Assembly: GCA_002399735.1 (NCBI GenBank)
Contig: DHEF01000012.1
Span: 35,415-99,414 of the forward strand
Source: Chitinophagaceae bacterium UBA4857
Lineage (GTDB): Bacteria; Bacteroidota; Bacteroidia; Chitinophagales; Chitinophagaceae
Reading direction: 5' to 3'
Length of the DNA: 64,000 nucleotides
In this document: positions 54,552 through 63,262 of the stretch, piece after piece
Layout of the letters: each line of letters starts with the position of its first letter
How positions within the stretch are numbered: the first letter of the stretch is position 1
Made by a program: the position numbers and the translations under genes
The notes under the pieces: generated by a model
Database searches by the model: none
What the model was told of the DNA's origin: nothing
The model's input: the letters and a program-made list of their open reading frames with translations, nothing else

Positions 54552-55526
54552 ATGAACAAAGGTCCTGTTTCAAATTTTATTCAACATCATTATCGTCACT
54601 TTAACGCAGCTGCTTTGGTTGATGCTGCTAAAGGTTACGAAACCCATTTGTTGGAAGGTGGTAAAATGTTAGTATCGCTTGCAGGTGCTATGAGTACTGC
54701 TGAGTTAGGTATATCGTTGGCGGAAATGATTCGCCAGGATAAGATTGCTATTATTAGCTGTACCGGCGCTAACCTGGAAGAAGATGTAATGAACCTGGTT
54801 GCACACTCGCACTACAAGCGTGTACCAAACTACCGCGACTTAACACCGCAAGACGAGTGGGATTTGTTGGAGAACCATTATAACCGTGTAACAGATACTT
54901 GTATTCCGGAGGAAGAAGCTTTTCGACGTTTACAAAAACATTTGGTAAAACAATGGAAAGATGCGGAAGCTGCCGGCGAACGTTATTTTCCGCATGAGTT
55001 TTTATATAAAACTGTTTTAAGCGGCGAGCTGGAGCAGTATTATGAAATAGACCCTAAAGACAGTTGGATTGTTGCGGCCGCTAAAAAGAATATTCCGATT
55101 GTAGTACCGGGCTGGGAAGACAGTACTACCGGAAACATTTTTGCCAGTTACGTTATTAAAGGCGAGTTGCAGGCAAGTACTGTAAAAAGCGGTATTGAAT
55201 ACATGGTATGGTTAACAGAGTGGTACCGTGCAAACTCAGCTGGTAAAGGCGTAGGCTTTTTCCAGATTGGTGGTGGTATTGCCGGCGATTTCCCCATTTG
55301 TGTAGTGCCGATGATGTACCAGGATTTGGAGTGGCATGACGTTCCGTTCTGGAGTTATTTTTGCCAGATTAGCGACAGTACAACCTCATACGGTTCCTAC
55401 TCAGGTGCTGTACCTAACGAAAAAATTACCTGGGGAAAGTTAGATATTAATACACCTAAATACATTGTGGAAAGTGACGCTACCATTGTAGCACCATTAA
55501 TTTTTGCATGGATTTTGGGATGGTAA
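54552..55526 (+). CDS. Deoxyhypusine synthase-like protein
   Basis: 324 residues from the ATG at 54552. It belongs to the deoxyhypusine synthase superfamily: GGKMLVSLAGAMSTAELGISLAEMI, the NAD-contacting CTGANLEEDV, then KGVGFFQIGGGIAGDFPI and SYSGAVPNEKITWGKLD, where the Lys of WGK matches the lysine that carries the butylamine intermediate. Bacteria have no eIF5A, so a role in polyamine metabolism (homospermidine-synthase-like) is more likely. Unrelated by family to the lanthipeptide genes that follow, but only 86 bp separate them, so shared transcription is possible. Confidence 0.88.
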   Translation: MNKGPVSNFIQHHYRHFNAAALVDAAKGYETHLLEGGKMLVSLAGAMSTAELGISLAEMIRQDKIAIISCTGANLEEDVMNLVAHSHYKRVPNYRDLTPQDEWDLLENHYNRVTDTCIPEEEAFRRLQKHLVKQWKDAEAAGERYFPHEFLYKTVLSGELEQYYEIDPKDSWIVAAAKKNIPIVVPGWEDSTTGNIFASYVIKGELQASTVKSGIEYMVWLTEWYRANSAGKGVGFFQIGGGIAGDFPICVVPMMYQDLEWHDVPFWSYFCQISDSTTSYGSYSGAVPNEKITWGKLDINTPKYIVESDATIVAPLIFAWILGW

Positions 55527-55612
55527 TGAAAAACACCAAAGCTCTCGGATTTTTACTAAGTAATTTTACTTTTTGTCTTAAAGTTCATATATTAGGGGTA
55601 AAAATTTTTAAT

Positions 55613-55792
55613 ATGGAAAATTCACAGAAAAAAAGAGCCAAAAAACTAACATTACGAAAGGAAAAAATTACAAATTTAACACGGACTATTGATAGCTCAA
55701 ATGGACGTCAAATTTGTTGGGAGTCTACTGCTACAAAAGCGGTAACAGGCATTACTACCATTGGTATGATGTCATTTTTAGGTAAGTGTTAA
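55613..55792 (+). CDS. lanA: Class I lanthipeptide precursor (LanA-like)
   Basis: 59 residues from the ATG at 55613 (an in-frame start at 55508 overlaps the upstream gene and is rejected). The N-terminal part is highly basic with KKLTLRKEKITNL, a leader box of the form seen in Bacteroidota natural product precursors (LxLxKexIxxL). The C-terminal half is rich in Thr and Ser with cysteines at 35 (RQICWES) and 59 (the last residue, FLGKC). Ser28, Ser29, Thr45, Thr48, Thr49 and Ser54 lie before the cysteines and could be dehydrated and cyclised. No double-glycine cleavage site is seen. Its position before lanC and lanB makes the call secure. The mature product is unknown. Confidence 0.85.
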   Translation: MENSQKKRAKKLTLRKEKITNLTRTIDSSNGRQICWESTATKAVTGITTIGMMSFLGKC

Positions 55793-55830
55793 AAGACTAA
55801 ATGTACATAGACCTAATCTTCCTTTTAATT

Positions 55831-55864
55831 AGGAGAAAGTGACAATGTTCTTTCTCCTTTTTTT
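55831..55864 (+). terminator. Attenuator-like terminator between lanA and lanC
   Basis: Perfect 9 bp stem AGGAGAAAG (55831-55839) with CTTTCTCCT (55850-55858), 10-base loop, then a run of seven T. It lies 38 bp after the lanA stop and 6 bp before the lanC ATG. Because no promoter can fit after it, lanC and lanB must be made by read-through, giving more precursor than enzyme. Hairpin seen; effect inferred. Confidence 0.8.
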
Positions 55865-55870
55865 ATAATT

Positions 55871-57043
55871 ATGAGAGAGGCACAAAATTATAAAGAAGAG
55901 TTAAGTAGAATTTATCGCACTCTAATGTCATCTAAGAGAATAGAAAGTGTTGACAACTCTTTACTTGGAGGAGAGGCCGGGGCACTACTTTTTTGTATCT
56001 TATTTGAAGAGACCAGTTATAATACGGGAACATTGTCAGACGGTCTGCAAGAGCGAATTCACCAAACTATAGCACACCTTTTTTTATCAACTAATCATAC
56101 GTTTTGTCATAACTCAGGAATAAAATGGCTTTTCACTTTTCTTAACAAGAAGGGATATTTAGAAAAGGGTGATTATCGTTGGCTTACAAAAGCTTCCGAC
56201 CAAACATCATTATTATTTTTAGAGGAATTAATTAATAAACAAAACTTTGATTTTATTTATGGGTCTACAGGTATTGTTTATTACTTTGTATATAAAGAAA
56301 AGCAACAGCACTCGTATTATCGTATTTATAAAAAATATCTACAAAGCCTATTAAATCAAATTCAAAAAGAAGGTGGAATATTTGAGTATTCTTTTACTGA
56401 AAGTAAACCAATATTAGGATGTATTAATTTAGGAATGCCCCATGGCTTACTTTCTGTTTTAGTAGTTTGTATGAGTTTATACAAAAAGCAAATACTCAAA
56501 AGAGATGCAAAATTGATTATTGATTATATTGTTCAAAAACTCATTTTTTGTAATACAAATAATAATCTTTTCTTTCCAAAAAGAATTGATAAAACTAGTG
56601 TAATTGAGGAATCCAATCAAAAAACGCTTGCATGGTGTTATGGCGATTTAATTATTGCTTCAACTTTATTAGACTATGCAAAACAATTTAAAGATCCTTT
56701 AGTAGAACAATATGCTCATATTATATTACAAAACTCAACTCAAAATATAAAAAGTCAAAGAAATAACGTTAACTCAATCTGGTTTTGTCATGGAACGGCA
56801 GGAATAGCTCATCTATATAATTGCCTGTGGAATAAAACAGCAAATATTTCATTTAAAGATGCTCGGGACTTTTGGGTTCTAGAAACAGTTAGACTTTTGA
56901 AAAAAGAAAAAATTTTTAATAGTATTGAATCGAAGCCCTGTCCTATATCAATTTTAGAAGGCCTTTCCGGTGTAGGCCTGATGTTAAATAGTTATCACAC
57001 TAACAACTTTGAGTGGAGTCAATCTCTACTTATAGATGCTTAA
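55871..57043 (+). CDS. lanC: Lanthionine synthetase C family cyclase (LanC-like)
   Basis: 390 residues. The alpha-barrel cyclase motifs are intact: GMPHGL with His191, WCYGD with Cys256, and FCHGTAG with Cys306-His307, the zinc ligands and active-site His of NisC-type enzymes. LGGEAGALLF and EGLSGVGLML mark the repeated GxxG segments. It adds the precursor's cysteine thiols to dehydroalanine/dehydrobutyrine to form lanthionine rings. It starts 6 bp past the attenuator T-run and ends 6 bp before lanB. The sequence is markedly A+T-richer than neighbouring housekeeping genes. Confidence 0.92.
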   Translation: MREAQNYKEELSRIYRTLMSSKRIESVDNSLLGGEAGALLFCILFEETSYNTGTLSDGLQERIHQTIAHLFLSTNHTFCHNSGIKWLFTFLNKKGYLEKGDYRWLTKASDQTSLLFLEELINKQNFDFIYGSTGIVYYFVYKEKQQHSYYRIYKKYLQSLLNQIQKEGGIFEYSFTESKPILGCINLGMPHGLLSVLVVCMSLYKKQILKRDAKLIIDYIVQKLIFCNTNNNLFFPKRIDKTSVIEESNQKTLAWCYGDLIIASTLLDYAKQFKDPLVEQYAHIILQNSTQNIKSQRNNVNSIWFCHGTAGIAHLYNCLWNKTANISFKDARDFWVLETVRLLKKEKIFNSIESKPCPISILEGLSGVGLMLNSYHTNNFEWSQSLLIDA

Positions 57044-57049
57044 AAAAAT

Positions 57050-60000
57050 ATGAAATACAATATATTTTCTCATATAGCTTTTAGATGTCCGACACTTTCT
57101 CTAGATCAATCATATAAATATTGTATTAATAATATAATAGAAGAAGGACTATACCTTAGTTCAACGGAGTTATGGCAACAGTTTAAAAAAAGGGAGACAT
57201 TAAACCAAAGTGAAAAAAGTAAATTAGATGAAACTATAAGAAAATATATAATTAGGGCGTCAACCCGAAGTACCCCTTTTGGTGTTTTTGCGGGGCTGGG
57301 GCTTACAGCTCTTAAACCAAATGTACAGACAAAAATTTTAATTAAGGATTTTTCTGACCATGAGAAAAGAGTGAGATTAGACATGGAATATTTACATGCA
57401 ATTAATGCACACTTTTCCAAGGTGAGTGAAATAAAAGAAAACATCAAATATTTCCCTAATAATAGTATATACAATGTCGGAAAGGAGTATAGATATGTTG
57501 AAAAAGATGAAAATAACGATTATAATATTACTGCAATTAAAGAAGAGAAGTACTTAAAAGATATTATAACGGCAACAAAAAAAGGTATGAAGTATAGCGA
57601 CCTTAAACTTCTTGTTAGTAACTCAAATAATATCACACTTGAAGATGCAGCCATATTTATTAATGAGCTAATTAGCGCACAATTTTTGATATCAGAATTA
57701 GAGATACCAGTTACTGAAGATAAAAGTATAGAAAAAATTGTTGATAGACTCGAAAAAGTAAAGGGAAGATCTCTTCCCAACCTTAGGAGTATTGAAGATA
57801 AACTAAAGAGAAGGGACTTTTCAATAAACAACTATACAGAGTTATTAAACGACTTAAATAATACAGTTCTCTTTGACGCCCCACTTCGCAAACCTTTTCA
57901 TATTGATTTAAAAATAAATACTCAAGAGGCCGTTATAAATGAAGATTTAGTTAAAAAAATAGTGACACAGTTTGAGGAGGTTTGTTCATTATTAGGACAA
58001 AGGACAAATAATGACATCGAAGCATTTGTCGAGAGTTTTATTACGAAATATGAATACGAGGAGGTCCCATTATCTACTGCGTTAGATCCAGATATGGGGA
58101 TTGGTTATGGAAAAACAGTTAGTGATGGTGTTGGACCAGTCGAGTTGATAGAAGGAATTAAAAGATCAGAGGGAAGTTTTGCACATACACATGATACACG
58201 CCTGGACTATATATTAAAAAAATACAATAAATGCACAAGGGATGGTGTTACAATTTTGGAAATTGAGGAAAATGAAATAGAGCGTTTATTAAAGGATGAG
58301 AAAGACACGAAGAAGCTACCAGAAACAGCAAGCTTATTTGGCGCCCTAACTATTAACGGCAAAGGGAAAAATGGCTTTAATTTTTTACTTAAATCTTTTT
58401 CCGGACCTTCTGGAGCTAATTTATTGGGCCGCTTTGGAGGAACCGGTAATGACATTTTAAGCCTTATAAAAAAGATTATTTCAAGAGAAGAGGACTTTCA
58501 TAAGAATATCATCTTTGCCGAAGTTGCTCACCAGCCATCGATTAATTCAGGGAATATTCTTTCGCGGCCTGCTTTAAGAAAGTATGAATTACAATATGTA
58601 GGCAAGTCTTCCTTAGAAGAGAGCAATGTTTTTTCGGTAGACGACATCGTTGTATTAATAAAAGAGCGTCAAGTTGTTTTAAAAAGCAAGTCATTAAACA
58701 AACAAATAGTACCCCGTCTTACATCTGCACATAATTTTACGTCAAAATCCTTACCTATTTATAAATTTCTCTGTGATCTACAGTTTCAAGGATTAACAAT
58801 ACCAACAGGTTGGAACTGGCGGCTATTACAAAACATGAAATTCTTGCCGAGGGTTGTTTATAAAAACCTCATACTTTCTCGGGCAGAATGGAGAATTGAT
58901 AGCGAAGACATGATAGACGTTCCCCAAAGTGACGAAGAGTTATTGGAATATTTTAATGTGTTTATCAAAAAAAATAATATTCCTAGCAAAGTGGTTTATT
59001 GTGAAGGAGATAACGAAATATTAATTGACTTTAATGAGCCGTTTGGCATAAAGATTTTTTTAAAATATTTAAAAAGGGAAATAAAAATTCGAGTGAAGGA
59101 GTTTTTATTTGATGAAAACAACAGCATAATAAAAGATACTAATAATAAGGCCTATGTTAATGAGTTGATTATTCCCGTTTATTTAGATAAACAGATACAG
59201 AGGCCTGACTATTTTAGTAATAAACTTATAAGGAACACAAACAAACAACAAAGTATATTTCTACCTCTTAATAAATGGATATATCTTAAAATTTACGCCG
59301 GCCCGAAGAGTATTGATAAAGTTTTAATCAACCTTATAAAATATATAAATAGTAAAAGGAGTAAAGACTCTTTTAATAAGTTTTTTTTTACAAGACTTAA
59401 AGACCAATTTCATCATTTAAGAATCAGATTTTATACTGAAAACTCAAATGAGCAAAAAATACTTTCTGAGCTATTAAAATATTTAAAAGGGGATGTAGAC
59501 TCGGGTCTAATCAATAATATCGAAATTAGTACGTATAAAAGAGAAACGTATCGTTATGGAGATAATATAGCGGAGGTAGAGTCAATCTTCCACATCGACA
59601 GTATTGCGGCCATAAAACTAATACAGTTTACACATAAAAACTATAATGACGAAGGCCTGTATAGGCTTTTAGTAGCATTAAAATCTATGGATAAATTTCT
59701 GAGTGATTTTGGGCTAACTCTTAATGGAAAGAAAGCTTTTGTAACTCGAAGACGGGATGGATTTGTAGAAGAGTTTGGAGGTAATAGCGAAGCAACCAAA
59801 AAAATGAATGTAAGGTATGCTAAACATCACAAAAAAGTATTGGAGTTTCTTGATAACGAAAGCTCTGTTTTGTCAAAAAAAATGTCCATCATTTTTAATG
59901 AAAGGACGATTAAAATTAAGGAGTTACTGGATAATAGTCGGATAAATAACAAATTAGAACCAATATTGGAAGGCTTGCCCAATTATTGTCACATGTTGAT

Positions 60001-60100
60001 TAATAGACTTTTTATAACTAATCAAAAAAAATACGAACTTGTTGTCTTTCATTACTTAGAAAAATGGTATGCATCAAGAATATCAAGGGGAATGACCTGA
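57050..60100 (+). CDS. lanB: Full-length class I lantibiotic dehydratase (LanB-like)
   Basis: 1016 residues, full length for LanB. The N-terminal glutamylation domain carries RASTRSTPFGVFAG at 69-82, the family signature. The central part has GGTGNDIL and EVAHQPSINSGNILSRP. The SpaB-C elimination domain (about 725-1010) shows FFTRLKDQFHHLRIRFY (about 778-795) and YKRETYRYGDNIAEVESIFHIDS (about 829-850). It glutamylates Ser/Thr of the precursor from glutamyl-tRNA and eliminates glutamate to give dehydro amino acids. Both halves are in one protein, unlike split LanB systems. The end is 30 bp from convergent rnc. Confidence 0.93.
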   Translation: MKYNIFSHIAFRCPTLSLDQSYKYCINNIIEEGLYLSSTELWQQFKKRETLNQSEKSKLDETIRKYIIRASTRSTPFGVFAGLGLTALKPNVQTKILIKDFSDHEKRVRLDMEYLHAINAHFSKVSEIKENIKYFPNNSIYNVGKEYRYVEKDENNDYNITAIKEEKYLKDIITATKKGMKYSDLKLLVSNSNNITLEDAAIFINELISAQFLISELEIPVTEDKSIEKIVDRLEKVKGRSLPNLRSIEDKLKRRDFSINNYTELLNDLNNTVLFDAPLRKPFHIDLKINTQEAVINEDLVKKIVTQFEEVCSLLGQRTNNDIEAFVESFITKYEYEEVPLSTALDPDMGIGYGKTVSDGVGPVELIEGIKRSEGSFAHTHDTRLDYILKKYNKCTRDGVTILEIEENEIERLLKDEKDTKKLPETASLFGALTINGKGKNGFNFLLKSFSGPSGANLLGRFGGTGNDILSLIKKIISREEDFHKNIIFAEVAHQPSINSGNILSRPALRKYELQYVGKSSLEESNVFSVDDIVVLIKERQVVLKSKSLNKQIVPRLTSAHNFTSKSLPIYKFLCDLQFQGLTIPTGWNWRLLQNMKFLPRVVYKNLILSRAEWRIDSEDMIDVPQSDEELLEYFNVFIKKNNIPSKVVYCEGDNEILIDFNEPFGIKIFLKYLKREIKIRVKEFLFDENNSIIKDTNNKAYVNELIIPVYLDKQIQRPDYFSNKLIRNTNKQQSIFLPLNKWIYLKIYAGPKSIDKVLINLIKYINSKRSKDSFNKFFFTRLKDQFHHLRIRFYTENSNEQKILSELLKYLKGDVDSGLINNIEISTYKRETYRYGDNIAEVESIFHIDSIAAIKLIQFTHKNYNDEGLYRLLVALKSMDKFLSDFGLTLNGKKAFVTRRRDGFVEEFGGNSEATKKMNVRYAKHHKKVLEFLDNESSVLSKKMSIIFNERTIKIKELLDNSRINNKLEPILEGLPNYCHMLINRLFITNQKKYELVVFHYLEKWYASRISRGMT

Positions 60101-60129
60101 TTCGCGTAATACTAATAAACATATTTGAG

Positions 60130-60852
60130 TTAAACATCTCCGGTAATAATCCCCAGCTTTTCTACTGCAACCTGAGCGGCAATCTGCGAAGCATCTTTTT
60201 TATTAAAAGCCTTGCCTTCGGCAATAGATTCGCCATCTACCACGGCTGCAACTGTAAACAAGCGACGACCGTTTTCAAACTTCTCGCTTAGGGTTTCAAA
60301 CTCCAGCACTTTGCCGTTTTTGTTGGCCCAGCCGTAGAGTTTGTTTTTGTGGTTTATTTCCAATACTTCTAAATCATCCACAAACATATGAGGGAGTATA
60401 ATATGATCGAGTGTCCACTTGGCAGTTTTTTTATAACCAACATCCAGGTAAATGGCGCCAACTAATGCTTCTAAAGTGTTACCAAAAATCTGACTTACTT
60501 TGAGCGAACTATCCATTTTATTATACAGGGTTACTTTTTTAAGACCCATGCGTACGGCAATATCATTAAGTTGCTGTCGGTTAACCATCTTGCTACGCAT
60601 TTCGGTTAAAAAGCCTTCTTCGCGGTAGGGGTAACGTTTAAAAAGGTAGTCGGCGACCAGCGCACTTAATACGGCATCGCCAAGGTATTCCAGTCTTTCA
60701 TTGTTTTCATCGGCGCCATCTCTTATGGACCGATGGGTAAGAGCCGTTTTGTACAATGAAATGTTGTTGGGTTTAAAACCCAATATATTTTTAAGCTCTT
60801 TTTTAAAGGAAGAGCCTTCTGTTCCAGGAAAGATGTTTGAGAGAAAATCCAC
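60130..60852 (-). CDS. rnc: Ribonuclease III
   Basis: About 240 residues from the GTG at 60852 (VDFLSNIFPGTE); a TTG at 60861 is equally possible. The open frame continues to an ATG at 60993, but that ATG is inside the terminator hairpin of the neighbouring M28 gene and the extra 44 residues look non-native. The RNase III domain has NNERLEYLGDAVLSALVADYLF, the metal-binding signature. The double-stranded RNA-binding domain follows at the C-terminus (DGESIAEGKAFNKKDASQIAAQVAVEKL). It cleaves double-stranded RNA in rRNA processing. Convergent with lanB. Confidence 0.88.
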   Translation of the reverse strand: MDFLSNIFPGTEGSSFKKELKNILGFKPNNISLYKTALTHRSIRDGADENNERLEYLGDAVLSALVADYLFKRYPYREEGFLTEMRSKMVNRQQLNDIAVRMGLKKVTLYNKMDSSLKVSQIFGNTLEALVGAIYLDVGYKKTAKWTLDHIILPHMFVDDLEVLEINHKNKLYGWANKNGKVLEFETLSEKFENGRRLFTVAAVVDGESIAEGKAFNKKDASQIAAQVAVEKLGIITGDV

Positions 60853-60976
60853 AAAGTTCAAGCTACGTAAAAAAATGCAAAACAACACATAATTGCTAAT
60901 GCGTTGTAAAATAATTGATATAATTCTGCTTCTATCGCACTTACGTATAACACATTGCGTAAGACTGTACAAAACA

Positions 60977-61008
60977 AAACCCCGGTTTGCCATAGCAAAT
61001 CGGGGTTT
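60977..61008 (-). terminator. Terminator after the M28 peptidase gene
   Basis: 14 bp stem AAACCCCGGTTTGC (60977-60990) with GCAAATCGGGGTTT (60995-61008, one wobble), loop CATA. It lies 25 bp past the gene ending at 61033 on the minus strand. Confidence 0.85.
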
Positions 61009-61032
61009 AAAATAGTTGAAACAAACCTAAAA

Positions 61033-62577
61033 TTAACGGCCTGGAATTTCCAGTTTTAAGTCACGCTTCATCATCTCATCGCTGTTGGCAATTTCCCAGG
61101 CAGTATAAAATACCAATTGGGCACGTTTAGCCATAAGCGGGTAGTTAATTTTATCAGGTGTATCAGTTACTTTATGGTAGTCGGCATGAACACCGTTGAA
61201 ATAAAATATAGCAGGTACACCATGTTTTGCAAAGTTGTAGTGATCGCTACGATAGTAAAAACGGTTTCTGTCGTTAATATCGTTATACCTTCTATCTAAC
61301 TTTAATTTTACATTTTTGTTGGCACGGTCGGTAAACGGTGCTAAGTCGGTACTTAATTTATCGTCGCCAATAATGTACACGTAGTTAGTAGAATCTTTGT
61401 CTTTTGCTTTTACATTATACTCATCGCCAATACGGCCAATCATATCAATGTTTAAGTTAACCGAAGTTTTGTCTAAAGGAAACACCGGGTTTTCGCCATA
61501 GTACTCAGAACCCCATAAGCCTTTTTCCTCACCACTTACGGTCATAAATACCATTGTTCTTCTTGGTCCTTTACCTGCTGCTTTAGCTTTAGCAAATGCT
61601 TCGGCCATTTCAATTACCGATACTGTTCCGCTACCATCATCATCAGCGCCATAGAAAATAACACCGTCGGCACGTACACCATCATGGTCGTAGTGTGCAG
61701 TAACAACAACGTACTCGTCTTTTTTATCGGTACCTTCTACAATACCAATTACGTTAGATACCTGCTCTTCTTTAGTAACTTTTGCAACAGCAAAATCAAT
61801 TTTTGATTTATATGCTTTTGATGGAGCGGTACCGGCTTTTAATTTAGCCAAAATACCTTCTCCCTCTGCACCAATAATTTGGGCAGCTACTTTTTCCGAA
61901 ATATTTATTACCTGCGGATAAACCGAAGCAGCATAACCATTTAACTGGAAGTTGCCACCGGTAGTAATAGGTTTGCGAGGGAAATTATCGGCCACCACAA
62001 AAACGGCAACAGCACCTTTAGTCTGTGCGTTTCTGATTTTTGCATTTAAGTTGGCAGGAGAAGCAAAACCGCTTGTAGATGGTTTGTAGTTAGCCGGAGA
62101 ACCGTTGGCAATTATTACCGCTTTACCGGCAACGTTTACATCTTTGTAGTCGTTCCATACATCGCCATCAACAATACCATAACCAACAAATACCGCTTCG
62201 CCTAAACGCAAACTTGCATTATAGCTGGTCATTGCATTTACCTGATAGTCATCATTAGCAGTAAAGCTGTTGCCGTTTACTTTTAATGAACTGCCGGTAA
62301 CAGAATCTTTATACAAAGGATAAAACTGACGATAACTACCGTTATTGCCCGGTAATAAACCAAAGGATTTAAACTGGTTTTCAATGTAGGTAGCAGCACG
62401 CTCCAAACCAGGAGAGGGTGTGTTACGACCTTCCATTTCCGGACCGGCAATAATGTACAAATGTCTTTTTAAGTCGTCGGCAGTAATGCTTTTGCCAAAC
62501 GTTGTGGGGTTTGTTTTCTTCTGCGCATCGGCAACAAGAAAAGTAAGTAAAGAAAGGCCTACAAAAAGTTTTCTCAT
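61033..62577 (-). CDS. M28 family metallopeptidase with PA domain
   Basis: 514 residues from the ATG at 62577; a start at 62637 would add 20 residues before the signal peptide (LFVGLSLLTFLVADAQ) and is rejected. A protease-associated domain occupies about 110-240. The M28 zinc site is visible: TAHYDHDGV, YGADDDGSGTVSV, SGEEKGLWGSE, NLNIDMIGRIGDEYN and, at the end, FNGVHADYHKVTDTPDKINY. Probably a periplasmic aminopeptidase. A second M28 peptidase is at 42382-44028. It is 83 bp after rpiB on the same strand. Confidence 0.92.
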   Translation of the reverse strand: MRKLFVGLSLLTFLVADAQKKTNPTTFGKSITADDLKRHLYIIAGPEMEGRNTPSPGLERAATYIENQFKSFGLLPGNNGSYRQFYPLYKDSVTGSSLKVNGNSFTANDDYQVNAMTSYNASLRLGEAVFVGYGIVDGDVWNDYKDVNVAGKAVIIANGSPANYKPSTSGFASPANLNAKIRNAQTKGAVAVFVVADNFPRKPITTGGNFQLNGYAASVYPQVINISEKVAAQIIGAEGEGILAKLKAGTAPSKAYKSKIDFAVAKVTKEEQVSNVIGIVEGTDKKDEYVVVTAHYDHDGVRADGVIFYGADDDGSGTVSVIEMAEAFAKAKAAGKGPRRTMVFMTVSGEEKGLWGSEYYGENPVFPLDKTSVNLNIDMIGRIGDEYNVKAKDKDSTNYVYIIGDDKLSTDLAPFTDRANKNVKLKLDRRYNDINDRNRFYYRSDHYNFAKHGVPAIFYFNGVHADYHKVTDTPDKINYPLMAKRAQLVFYTAWEIANSDEMMKRDLKLEIPGR

Positions 62578-62660
62578 ATTCTGATGATTGTTAAAAATAT
62601 AAAGCTCAAACTTAACGTAAAAAGGTTGAGCTTCCATACCAAATTTATAAACGGTAAAAA

Positions 62661-63116
62661 TTAACTACAGGCAATTTTATTTACACGGTTAGCGTGGCGG
62701 CCACCTTCAAAAGGCGTATCAATAAACACTTGCAGCATTTTTTCGGCAGTAGTCTCACTTACAAAACGAGCCGGAATACATAAAATATTAGCATCGTTAT
62801 GTTGGCGTACCAGTTGGGCAATCTCCTCGCCCCAACAAATAGCAGCCCGTATTTGCTGGTGTTTGTTAGCTGTAATGGCCACCCCATTGGCGGTACCGCA
62901 TAATAAAATACCAAAAGCCGCCTCGCCGTTTTCAACTGCCGATGCCACAGGGTGAGCAAAATCGGGGTAGTCAACCGAGTCGGTGCTATGTGTACCAAAA
63001 TCTGTAAAAGCAATACCCTTGCCCTCTAAAAAAGAAATCAGTGCTGTTTTATATTCAAACCCTGCATGGTCGCTGCCAATGGCAATGGGTTTAGTAAAAT
63101 CAAAGTTTTGTGACAT
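62661..63116 (-). CDS. rpiB: Ribose-5-phosphate isomerase B
   Basis: 151 residues, RpiB/LacAB family. AIGSDHAGFEYK at the N-terminus binds the phosphate, and GILLCGTANGVAITANKHQQIRAAICW carries the active-site Cys and the anion-hole loop. It interconverts ribose 5-phosphate and ribulose 5-phosphate. Starts at 63116 with dispersed repeats upstream. An isomerase for another aldose such as allose phosphate is a lesser alternative. Confidence 0.93.
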   Translation of the reverse strand: MSQNFDFTKPIAIGSDHAGFEYKTALISFLEGKGIAFTDFGTHSTDSVDYPDFAHPVASAVENGEAAFGILLCGTANGVAITANKHQQIRAAICWGEEIAQLVRQHNDANILCIPARFVSETTAEKMLQVFIDTPFEGGRHANRVNKIACS

Positions 63117-63185
63117 AAAATATAGTTTAAGTAAAAATTAAAAAGTCAAAATTTTAAAATAGATTTTTAATACAATTTTTATTTT

Positions 63186-63262
63186 ATCAGCTGCATTGCT
63201 ACTATCATCGTCTGTTGTGTCACTCACTTGTACTGCAACAATTCTATTGGGCAATGTGCAGG
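63186..63262 (-). repeat. Dispersed intergenic repeat, GACACAAC variant
   Basis: Core GTTGTGTCACTCAC at 63214-63227, preceded by CAGCTGCATTGCTACTATCATC and followed by CAATTCTATTGGGCAATGTG. Opposite orientation to the copy 150 bp downstream. Confidence 0.8.

Noticed and set aside
55508..55612. Longer lanA frame starting within the preceding gene
   Set aside because: Extra residues are hydrophobic and unlike a leader; the ATG at 55613 gives a precursor of usual size.
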